Assembly: GCF_003473485.1 (NCBI RefSeq)
Contig: NC_053044.1
Span: 54,910,091-54,974,090 of the forward strand
Direction: 5' to 3'
DNA length: 64,000 nt
Source: Medicago truncatula
Lineage: Eukaryota; Streptophyta; Magnoliopsida; Fabales; Fabaceae
Part shown: positions 33,298-49,600 of the stretch, piece after piece
How the letters are laid out: every line of letters starts with the position of its first letter
Numbering within the stretch: the stretch's first letter is position 1
Program-made: the position numbers and the translations under genes
Notes under the pieces: generated by a model
What the model saw: only the letters and a program-made list of their open reading frames with translations
What the model was told of the DNA's origin: nothing
The model's database searches: none

Positions 33298-36200
33298 ATG
33301 TCCAAACTACCCCTTTCCATATCAAAATTCCCATTTTCTATCTTCTTCCTTCTAACCTTCATAATACCCTTCAAAGTAATTTCACAAACCACAACCACCG
33401 AACAAACAATCCTTCTCAATCTTAAACGTCAACTTAATAATCCACCGTCGCTTGAATCATGGAAACCGTCGCTATCTTCGCCGTGCAATTGGCCGGAGAT
33501 CAATTGCACCGGCGGCACTGTGACGGAGCTTCTCCTCTTAAACAAAAACATCACCACACAGAAACTCCCTTCCATAATCTGCAACCTCAAAAACCTCATC
33601 AAGCTTGATCTCTCCAATAACTCCATCGCCGGCGATTTTCCGACGTGGCTGCAAAACTGCTCCAATCTCCGGTATCTTGATCTCTCCCAAAACTACTTCG
33701 CCGGTCAAATCCCTAATGACATCAGCAAACTCAAATCACTCACTTACTTCAACCTCGGCGGTAACAGCTTCACCGGCGATATCCCGGCGGCGATCGGAAA
33801 ACTTCAAATTCTTCAAACACTTCACCTCTTTCAAAACAATTTCAACGGAACATTCCCGAAGGAAATCGGAGACTTATCCAATCTCGAAATTCTCGGCTTA
33901 GCTTATAACTATAGGCTCAAACCAATGGAGATTCCGATTGAATTTGGAAATTTGAAGAGCTTGAAATTCATGTGGATTTCACAGTGTAACTTGATCGGAA
34001 ACATTCCAGAAAGTTTCGAGAATCTCACGAATCTCGAACAGTTGGATTTATCAATGAACAATTTAACAGGAAATATACCTACAAACTTGTTATCGCTGAA
34101 GAACTTAAATTCCTTGTTCCTTTTCCGTAATAGGTTATTTGGTGTGATACCTAATTCGGTTCAGGCTTTGAATTTGACACATATAGACTTGGCAATGAAC
34201 AATTTAACTGGTGCTATACCAGAAGAATTTGGTAAGTTGCAGAATTTGATGTTTCTGCACTTATATTCAAATCAGTTATCTGGTGAGATTCCTAGAAGTT
34301 TAGGGTTAATTCCAAATTTGAGGAATTTTAGGGTTTTTGATAATAAGCTGAATGGAACCTTGCCTTCAGAATTAGGAAGGTATTCAAAGCTTGTGGCTTT
34401 TGAAGTTTCTGAAAATCAACTAGTTGGTGGGTTGCCAGAACATTTATGTAATGGTGGTGCTTTGTTGGGTGTGATTGCTTTTTCAAATAATCTCAGTGGA
34501 AACTTGCCAAAATCGTTTGATAAATGTGGTTCTGTTACCACTATTCAACTTTACAAGAACAGTTTTTTAGGGGAAGTTCCTTTGAGTTTGTGGAATTTGA
34601 CAAAATTATCAACATTGATGTTAAGTGATAACTTGTTTTCTGGTAAACTTCCAAGTAAATTATCATGGAACATGTCAAGACTTGAGATTAGAAACAACAA
34701 CTTTTCAGGTCAGATATCTGTTGGAGTTTCTTCTGCTTTAAATTTGGTAGTTTTTGATGCAAGAAACAACACCTTCTCTGGTGAGTTTCCAAGGGAATTA
34801 ACGGGTTTATTGCAGCTCACTACGCTCATGCTTGATGGTAATCAACTCTCCGGAACACTTCCATCGGAGATAATATCGTGGCAATCGTTGAATACTCTAA
34901 CAATCTCCAGAAACAAAATTTCAGGTCAAATACCCATTGCCATGTCTTCTCTTCCTAACCTAGTTTACTTGGATTTGTCTGAGAATAACATAACTGGTGA
35001 AATCCCAGCTCAGCTTGTGAAATTGAAGTTTATTTTTCTCAACTTGTCCTCCAACAAGCTAACAGGGAACATCCCTGATGATTTTGACAACCTTGCATAT
35101 GAAAATAGTTTTTTGAACAATCCTCAACTATGTGCTCATAAGAACAACCTTTCAAGCTGCTTGACAAAAACCACACCACGCACTAGGAGCAATTCATCTT
35201 CGAAAACGAAAGTCCTTGTTGTGATTCTTGCTGTTGCAGTCATTGCGTTGTTGGGCGCAGCTTCTTTGGCCTTCTGCACTTTGAAAAAGCACTGCGGCAA
35301 AAAGCCTGTCAGGCGTAAGCTTTCAACATGGAGGCTTACCTCATTCCAGAGGCTTGATCTCACAGAAATAAATATATTCTCAAGTTTGACAGAGAATAAC
35401 CTCATAGGAAGTGGAGGGTTTGGGAAAGTTTATCGGATAGCTTCAACTCGTCCTGGTGAGTACATTGCAGTAAAGAAGATTTGGAATGTCAAAGATGTGG
35501 ATGACAAACTGGATAAAGAATTTATGGCTGAGGTTGAAATCTTGGGCAATATTAGGCATTCCAATATAGTGAAGCTTTTGTGTTGTTATTCAAGTGAAAG
35601 CTCCAAACTTCTTGTTTATGAATACATGGAAAATCTTAGCCTGGATAAGTGGCTGCATAAAAAGAAGATGAAAACGTCAGTTTCTGGGTTGAGTTCACAC
35701 ACCGAGAATCAACTAGTGTTGAGTTGGCCAACGAGATTGAACATAGCCATTGGTGCTGCACAAGGCTTGTGTTACATGCACCATGAATGTTCAATGCCAA
35801 TCATTCACAGAGATGTCAAGTCTAGCAATATACTGCTTGACTCTGAGTTCAAGGCGTGTATAGCAGATTTTGGGCTCGCCAAGTTGTTGGTGAAGAATGG
35901 GGAACCATACACCGCATCTGTTCTAGCAGGGTCTTTCGGCTATATTCCACCAGGTAAGTGATGCTAACTACAAAACTTTTTCACATCCATATTGAACTTA
36001 ACTGATTATAGGCTTCACTTGTATGGCAGAATATGCATATTCAACCAGGATTGATGAGAAAGTTGATGTGTACAGCTTTGGAGTTGTGCTCCTGGAGCTA
36101 GTGACAGGAAGAGAGCCTAATTATGGAGGTGAGAATGCATGCAGTCTGGTTGATTGGGCATGGCAGCATTGTAATGAAGGGAAATGCGTCACTGATGCAT

Positions 36201-36475
36201 TTGATGAGGTTATGAGAGAAACACGTTATGCAGAAGAGATGACTAAGGTCTTCAAATTAGGCCTCATGTGCACAAGCACATTACCCTCCACTAGACCTTC
36301 CACAAAGGAGATTTTGCAAGTTCTTCGTCAGTGTTGTTCTTCAAGTTCTACACGTAAAAGAATGTCAATTGAGGTTGATATCACTCCTCTTCTTGGCAAT
36401 ACAACTTACATTTCCAGTTATAAGGATAGTAGGACTGGAAGTGAAAACGAAGAAAGTTGCTTATATAGTGTGTAA
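33298..36475 (+). CDS. HSL3: LRR receptor-like kinase, subfamily XI, HSL3 type
   Basis: Two exons (33298-35953, 36030-36475) give 1033 residues. Order: signal peptide (about 1-29), N-terminal LRR cap with NWPEINC, about 20 leucine-rich repeats of the plant LxGxIP type, paired Cys (LCAHKNNLSSC), membrane helix about 638-660 (VLVVILAVAVIALLGAASLA), kinase domain from about 700. Kinase motifs: GSGGFGKVY loop, Lys in AVKK (726), HRD at 837-839, DFG with Asp857; it is an RD kinase. The APE motif reads PPE, formed across the intron. Closest remembered relative is Arabidopsis HSL3 (At5g25930), receptor for CTNIP/SCREW peptides in stress signalling; specificity here is inference. The single late intron is usual for this subfamily. 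Confidence 0.93.
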
Positions 36476-36892
36476 CATAGTATTCTATGCATACGATAGA
36501 ACTACTTAGACTTCAAAATATGGTAAGATATCCAATAGGAAAGTCGTGCTTCAAGTTTTGGATATAATTAACAACTAAATTTATAATCTAGGTTCTCCGC
36601 ATTACAGCTTTATTAAGGCAACACAATTAGCATTTAGCAAGTCAGCGTAATCTCTTGAAACGAAATAAAGCATCAGATTGATAAAGTACAAATAAGTAAG
36701 TAGAAATAAGAAAAACATGCAAGAACACCGATGAAAAATTAAAAGATCAGTCCAGGTGTTGAGTTTGGATTTTTAGCCTGCATAATTTTGCAGGGTAGCT
36801 TACGACAAATTGCAAATTTAATGTTCGCTGCTTAAAATGGTAATAGGTAATTTTGCTTTTTGGTTGTTATGGTATTGAACTATTGATTTATA
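36476..36892. other. 3' UTR and spacer after the receptor kinase
   Basis: Probably 3' UTR in the first part; nothing else recognised. Confidence 0.4.
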
Positions 36893-36900
36893 CTATTGGT

Positions 36901-37603
36901 TAGGGGTGTGCAAAAACATAGTTAACTGAACCATCTATCTAAATTGAACCACACTGAACCATAAAAGAACCAAATATATTAAATGGTTCATGAACTGAAC
37001 CACAAAAATAGAACAGTTCAAATAACCAAACTTAATTAAAAAGCCGGTTTTAACTGTTTCACTAGAAACACATTAGAAACACGTTTATTTTTACAATAAA
37101 AATAAATAAAAAAACATGAATGAATAAAAAAAATAAAAAAAGCACTTAGAGAGATCTCAAAATCAATTCAAATAAAATAAAAATAAAAAAATCCCAAAAT
37201 CAATTCACCATGAACCCTGGCCCCAAATCTATCCCCAATTCACGTACATGAAGATGAAGCCTTTTTCAATTTTTTTTCTCCTCTACATCGTCTTCTTCAT
37301 TATATTGGCATTAGGTATTCATCATTTATCAATTCTTCACCATTCATCATTCCATTGTTTATGCATTCTGATCTTAACTATGCATACTCCTCAAAATAAT
37401 CTGGTTTAACTAGAAAATTGGTTCTGAACCGGTTAAAACGAAGCAAAGCGATTTGAAATTGTAAACCGGTTATGAACCGGTTCTATACTGAATTGGAATT
37501 TGGAACTAGTTTTAAGAATTAACCGGCTTTTATCAAAGTGGATTTTATGAACTGAACCAAACCATTTCAGTTCAGTGCAGTTCATAAACCATGCACACCC
37601 CTA
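36901..37603. mobile_element. Non-autonomous hAT element, 703 bp
   Basis: Ends TAGGGGTGTGC and GCACACCCCTA are exact complements, flanked by the perfect 8 bp duplication CTATTGGT (36893-36900 and 37604-37611). Subterminal sequences carry repeated TGAACC/GGTTCA and AACCGG motifs. No transposase. It is a typical hAT MITE of the TAGGGGTGT group. Confidence 0.93.
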
Positions 37604-37611
37604 CTATTGGT

Positions 37612-38122
37612 AGTTTTGCAATGTAATATATTTTTCTATTTTTTGCACATCTTGTATTTGGTTTAGATTCTATTAATATGTTTTGCATTTTCAAAAAAGA
37701 AAAATAAAGAACAACGAAATTGCTGCAGATTGATTTTTTCTACCATCTAAACTTTCAAATTGAATGCCGCCAAAAATATCTGTTATAACATTTTCTCTTC
37801 TTAACCACTTAGCTTAGAAGACTATATGATTACATTTACATAGCATGATGCATGTATCAATCACAGGTCCACATCCACATCGCAAGCAAACAACAAAGTT
37901 CCCACGCAAATATGTTACGTTTTATGAGACGATTCACAGCTCTGAAGATTTAATGAGCCCATGTTTTATATACAATAGGGTGTGACTGCATTTTAAAGCA
38001 TCTCCATCATGCTGTTCATCAATGTACACAAATGACCATTCCAAAACCTTGATCTTATTAGCCTCCATTGTTTGTATCAGCTCTTCATTGTTTAAATATA
38101 GCCTTTGCCCATTCCCAGTACC
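37612..38122. other. Spacer and 3' UTR of the poly(A) polymerase gene
   Basis: The segment nearest 38122 is probably the 3' UTR of the minus-strand gene. No other feature seen. Confidence 0.4.
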
Positions 38123-43829
<5,707 letters not shown>

Positions 43830-44226
43830 ACGCGTTTTTGGGGAATTGGGGTTTGGAGAAAGTCAAGGGAGCGTTTGGGAACAATAATGTGAATCTCAAA
43901 CTGGTTTTGTTTTGTATCCCACTCCAACCAATCACACCTGTCTCTTCCTTTTCCTTTTTTTATCTCTCTCACACTTACATTATTTTGGTATCTGTTTTTT
44001 ACTTTTTAATTGAAAACAAACAAAAATACAATAATATTTTGTCTTGTTTTAAACTAGAACTAGAACTTCTTTCAAATCACTTCCCGCGAATACTTTTCTA
44101 AAACTTTAAAAAAAATATTAAGTTAAGAGATTAGTTTAAAAAATATATATCAATGGAGAGAATTAGAAAAATGTACGTTAGATGTACAGATTTTGAGAGA
44201 TAAATAAATATATGTAATAAGTTAGT
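43830..44226. other. 5' region of the poly(A) polymerase gene and spacer
   Basis: Promoter and 5' UTR of the minus-strand gene are expected here. A CT-rich stretch lies at 43920-43975 (plus strand). No clear TATA box identified. Confidence 0.45.
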
Positions 44227-44235
44227 TTTTAGTTA

Positions 44236-44652
44236 GGTCAAATATATCTTAAGGTCCTTTAAAATTTTCGTTTTTTTCAAAGTGGTTCTTTAAGTTTCAA
44301 AAGTCTCAAACAAGTCTTTTAAGTTTCAAAAGTCTCAAACAAGTCTTTTTAGTTTTTGAATCGTTTCAAACAGGTCTTTTTAGAGGATGATGATGATAAT
44401 TCAGATGATAGCAAAAAAGAGCATTATCCACCATTTGTCATGCCTAAAAAGATGACTAATTTTAAGTGGGTGTTAGGAGGCAGATTTGGTACCAAAGATG
44501 AGTTCAAGGAAACAATTACCAACTATGTTATCTACATTAGAACTTGTTTGAAACGATTCAAAAATTAAAAGGACTTGCTTGAGACTTTTGAAACTCAAAG
44601 GACCACTTTAGGAAAAACGAAAAACTTAAAGAACTTTTAGATGCATTTGACC
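44236..44652. mobile_element. Deleted Mutator-like element, 417 bp, with a transposase N-terminal piece
   Basis: Inverted repeats of about 150 bases (from GGTCAAATATATCTTAAGG, with inner TTTCAAAAGTCTCAAACAAG, to the complement at 44540-44652) flank a short core. Flanking duplication is TTTTAGTTA / TTTAAGTTA, 8 of 9 bases. The left arm has an extra internal copy of the AAGTTTCAAAAGTCTC unit. The core codes for a transposase fragment, listed separately. Confidence 0.82.
44380..44535 (+). pseudogene. MuDR-type transposase N-terminal fragment
   Basis: An acidic stretch (EDDDDNSDDSKKEHY) is followed by MPKKMTNFKWVLGGRFGTKD and EFKETITNYVIY. This matches the start of the Mutator DNA-binding domain (F-W-G-F-K-AI-Y pattern) in plant MuDR transposases. 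Everything downstream is deleted; the frame runs into the right inverted repeat and stops at 44568. Confidence 0.75.
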
Positions 44653-44661
44653 TTTAAGTTA

Positions 44662-46017
44662 TTAGTTATAGTTTTTTTGACAAATTAGTTATTAGTTATA
44701 CTAGTTATTAATATTGATTATTATGTAATAGACGGTATCATATATGAAAACAACAATGATAATATCTCACTTCATTCTGTGATAGAAAACAATGTGTTGG
44801 GTCTCGTGAGCATTGTTCAGTTGGTATGAACAATGTATTGTCATATACATGAGGTTGAGGTTCGAACTTCGAATGCATCTGTTTTTATATCTTAAAAAGT
44901 GAATTATAATCATTAGACTATTTGATAAAAATAATAATAAATATTGATATTTATGGAAGTTTAATTTAGTCCAAATAGGCTGAATTTATGTGATTCCAGT
45001 TATTTCGAGTGATAAGTATTGACGGAACCTCCTCGGTTGTGAATTCTCTAGCTTGTTTAGTAGAGCATTTTTATTTTTTTTTACAAATTGTTTAGTAGAG
45101 CATATTGAATATGGTTATTTTTAAATGGTTTAGCTTTTTTATATCATGTTTTTTGGGTTTTTTAAGGAATGTTTTTTGGTGTTTTAAAATACGCTAATAA
45201 ACGCATTAAATAAAGACAAAGGTGGAAAGTAAAAGGTTATAAAAAAAAGTTTATTATAAGCATATTAGCCAACGACGCGGCCTACGATGTTGAGTCTTTG
45301 CTCGACTAATCTCGCGAGTGGCACATGCTAATTCTCATGCTAGTGGGATCGTGGTATTCCACGTTCGAGTTTAGTTTCCTCTTCTCGAGCGTTGACAAGG
45401 TCCTTGGTGCGTACCTCCCCTAGATATCGTGTCTTCTCCCTCGCTAGTCAGAGCGGTTAAAGATCTTAAGAATATGGGATGTGGGTTTATCGCGTCATCG
45501 TCGAGTCCCATTATATTTTGAAGCAGTTTTGAGGTTCCAAAGATCCACAATATGAGTTAGCAACATCGAGAAATAATCAACTTCATCGCATCAAGAATGA
45601 ATTATTCTCGTATGAACCACAAATAATCTAATTGAATCAAATTATTTTGATGAAGTAATCTAAATTGAACCAAACTATATGTTTGTTTAGTCTTTGGATC
45701 AAACGACTCTTTACTACTGCACCTAAGAATCATATGTCTGGTATCATGGTGAGTGTGTCTGAATCACGACAACCCACCGTGATTTTTCATAAATTATATT
45801 TTATTGCTTTTGCAAAATAGATTACCTAGATTCTGACATATTCGCCATGATATCAAATATATGATTACCATTACATTTGACTAAACCACCAATTTAATTT
45901 ATGACTTGTTAGAACGCTCTTAAAATATTTATTAAAATCAATTGTTGTTATGAAAATATTTGTCAAAGAGTATGGAGTTGAATGCCCAATGCTTGAAAAA
46001 CAAAGTTGAAGCTCAAG
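44662..46017. other. Intergenic DNA with a possible SINE remnant and a GC-richer patch
   Basis: A tRNA-like segment at 44808-44880 (TTCAGTTGGTATGAAC as A-box region, GAGGTTCGAACTTCG as B-box region) looks like a worn SINE. At 45280-45500 a patch of higher GC (TCTCGCGAGTGGC, CCTCCCCTAGATATCG) stands out and matches nothing I know. No gene. Confidence 0.45.
44808..44895 (+). mobile_element. Probable SINE remnant
   Basis: Internal promoter-like boxes are present (TTCAGTTGGTATGAAC and GAGGTTCGAAC), about 35 bases apart. It is followed by a T-rich and A-rich end. No flanking duplication was found. Confidence 0.45.
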
Positions 46018-46428
46018 GGTTTCTTTGACAAAACATATTTTTTAGCTTTAACTTATATCTTATAAGTTCATATGACTAAAAAAGACATGTTTGATAACCG
46101 TTAGTTTTTCATGAACTTATAACTTATTTTTATTATGTTTTTTTATAAGTTGACTCAAATCTCTTAGAGCTTAAAGTTTATAACTTATCAATTTTTATTT
46201 CAATTTTACCTTGCAATATTCATTAAAAATTAAACATTAATAAATTTAGCTCTTCAGGTCATTTCATGTTTATAAACCAGTTAAAATGTTGATTTTACAA
46301 AATACTATAAATTTAATCGGTTAACTTATAAATTCATTCATTATAAACTAACTTAGTAAAAAAAATAAAATAATAACTCATCAATTATTTGTTTTTTTTT
46401 TTTTTTTTTACCAAACATAGCCCAAACG
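46018..46428. mobile_element. Tourist-like MITE related to the one at 55355
   Basis: Shares internal sequence with 55355-55680 (ACTTATAAGTTCATATGACT, TAAAAAAGAC, AACTTATTTTTA) and ends in ACCAAACATAGCCC, the complement of a GGG-ATGTTTGGT terminus. The left end is worn and the 3 bp duplication unclear. Confidence 0.55.
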
Positions 46429-46642
46429 AGCTACTGCCCCTCTCTCTCAGTCTCACTCACAGAAAAACCCCTACCTAGCCTAGCCTCCCCTCCCCTCCCC
46501 TCCATTTTTTTTCTTCTTCTGAAAAAGTCTATTATCTCCCTGTCTGAAACTTTCACGTTACCCCCTCTCTCTGAGTTTTTTCATCCTCTATTGTGGGAGT
46601 CAGCGTTTTGATTGAGCTGATTGCAATCCATCCATAACCACC
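46429..46642 (+). promoter_or_regulatory. Promoter/5' UTR of the arginyl-tRNA synthetase gene
   Basis: CT-rich sequence (TCTCTCTCAGTCTCACTCAC and runs of CCCCTC) directly precedes the coding start, as is common in 5' UTRs of plant housekeeping genes. No TATA box seen. Confidence 0.5.
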
Positions 46643-49600
46643 ATGTTCATTGTAAGCTCATTCATCATTGATTCCTAAATTAATTCAACTTATTATTTTT
46701 ATTATTTCCGGTTAATGAAATGGCGATGTCTGTTATAGGAATTAGATGCTCCTGCGAGCGTGAGGAAGCAATTGGCCAAATTGTTTGTGGAAGCTCTCAA
46801 TGCAACCCTGCCTACTCAATCTGATGCTATTGTCCCATTAATTGACGCATGTGTTGCAAAAAATGGTATCAAACCTGCTGATTATCAATGGTATATCTCA
46901 AAAGCAGCTATTCACAAATAAGCTCTTTAATTAAGCTCTTTATCCAAACACCCACTTATTTGTTTTTTAAATTCATTCATTCATTCTTGGTGCAGTAATA
47001 ATGCAATGAGTCTTTTTGCTAAGATTAAAGGGAAGCAACAGGAGTTCATAAATCCACGTTCACTTGGAGAAGGCATTATGAGAAATCTCCCTCCATCACA
47101 AATGGTCCAATCTTGCTCTGTTGCGGGTCCTGGATTTGTCAATATTGTCTTATCAAAGAACTGGATAGCACAGGTCATTCATTCATTCAATTTCTATTTC
47201 TAGGCTAGTGTCTCCCTAGTGTGTTGTTTGGATCATGCAATTAACAGAATAAAATTCCTCCTGCAGAGCTTACAGAGGATGCTTACCGATGGTATTGATT
47301 CATGGGCACCTCGACTTCCAATCAAGAGGGTTATGGTTGACTTTTCCTCACCCAATATAGCAAAAGAAATGCATGTTGGTCACCTCAGGTCAACCATTAT
47401 CGGGGACACACTTGCACGAATGCTTGAATTTTGCCAGCCTGAATGTTTGATCCGCAGAAATCATATCGGTGACTGGGGCACTCAGGTTGATTTAATCTCT
47501 AAAGTATACTATGTTTATACCGAGTTAGATTTTTTGTGCTATTTCTTGTGTTGTGACTGGTGAAATTGCTATACAGTGTCAAAGCTAGGAATTTTTATTT
47601 TTATTTTTTTCATTTGTAACCATTTTTCTTTGGGATATGATTTTCTTTGTTCAGAACCTTATGTCTTTGGGCGATTCCTTTGCAACAATCATTTAATTTC
47701 TAGTTGTATTTGGGACCAATGGCTGATGTAAGTTGGTTTTTTAACTGCTTATGCGATTAAGAACATGAACCTCATTCATCCAAATTAAACGAAGTCGTGC
47801 TGCTGTGTACCTGCCCACAAAGAAAATAGTTTACACACTGAACTATTTCAATTGCCACCAAAATAACAATGTTTACTGATGACATATTTTCTTGAGTTAT
47901 AGAGCATTCATTCTATTATGAAGAATCTCATTTTGGCACTGTAGCATATGTCTTAAAGTCCATGCATTGATTTTGCAGTTCGGGATGCTGATTGCATACC
48001 TCTTTGAGAAATTTCCAAACCCAGAAGATGTTAATGAATCTGATATTGGAGATCTACAGGTGAGATAACATATGGAAATGAACTTCATACCAGTTTTCAT
48101 ATGTAGGTGTTTATTCATATGTTTGGTCGGTAGTTTTGGTTCAGGTCTGACGTTGTGTTTAGCTAACCAGCTGCATGGTTGTTATCGTTGAATTGTATGC
48201 AAGTAGTAACTATGCATTTTTAGATATCTAGTCTAGGAATTAGTTTGTTACAAAGGCCACAATACCTCAATAGATAATATAAGCTACTACTTTCCCATGA
48301 AACAGCCAACAGCCTTGAAAAGATAAGTAATTGATTTTGTTGACAGGTATTGCTTTTATACTGTGTTTCTATTTTTTTAATTACAAAGATGTCAAGGTGT
48401 GAACTCTGAAATAAAGGTTATGGCCTATGTTTGACTATAGATACTAGTTATTATTAGTATAAATGAACAATCAACCTTGAAGTGGCAATGTTTATTGGTC
48501 TTATAGATAGCATTTTATGTTTTCATTGTTTTTAGCTTTGATGGTAAATTATTTTACTTATTCTGAAATTATTGGAGTTGGGTGCATTTTTAGGCATTCT
48601 ATAAGGCCTCAAAATTGAGGTTTGATAGTGATCCTGCTTTTAAGTTAAATGCACAGCAGTCAGTGGTCAAGCTCCAGGTAAATTTTACTTCAAGTTTTTC
48701 TGTTTCTTTTTTATTTCTTTCTGCCCCCTGTTTGCAAGGTCATTGCCCATGCGGAATTGGTTTTACATTTTTTGTCTGCCTGAATTTTGATTTCAGGGAG
48801 GGGATCCCAAGTATCGCACGGCATGGAAACAAATTTGTGATGTTAGTAGGACTGAATTTAACAAGGTCTATCAACGCCTTGGAATTCGTTTGGAGGAAAT
48901 GGTAAGGATTCTAGTTTTATTTGTATCTCCCATGAGGAATTTCTCATCTCTTCCTTTTCTTTTAATTTATGCTTTGTTTCGTTTGAAAAAGAAAGTGAAA
49001 GGAAAGAATGTAAAAGGAGCGAAAGTGAATGCAAAGTGAGATGATTTTTTAATTGTTTGGTATAAGTGGTAGCCGAGAAAAGTGGGAGGAAAAAAAGACA
49101 TGCATTTAATAAATGACATAAATACCCCTGCATAAAAATAGAAGATGTTATTTTATTTTTACAATATATTATCATATGATAAATAGAAGTCACCATATTG
49201 ACGATCCCACTTGGTGAGATAAGACTTGGTTGTTGTTGTAGAAGTGACAATATTCATTTTTAGAAAAAAGAAAGAAAAAATGACAGTATGAAACGAAAAA
49301 AAAAATTTAAAATATAAAATTGATAAGAGAGGCATGCATGATGCCATGTGAGAGTAGCAGCTAATTTAGAAAAGAGACGTAACCGTGAAGCATAAGAAAT
49401 GCTAAAAGGAAAGGACCAGTCTGTCCTTCTATTAAATTGTATTACTATTCCATGATTTCCTTACTGATTTGTGCGAAAAGGTTTTTGCAAGTTGGAGCAC
49501 CAAAACCATGGTTTCTTTCCTCTCTGACATAGAAACCAAACGAGGGAAGCCCACTTTTCTATAAACTTTCCATCCTATTATTTATCCACTCACTTTCCCT

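Noticed and set aside
33429-33901. Alternative frames inside the receptor kinase (33429-33665 minus, 33605-33901 plus)
   Set aside because: The LRR frame of the kinase explains the whole region.
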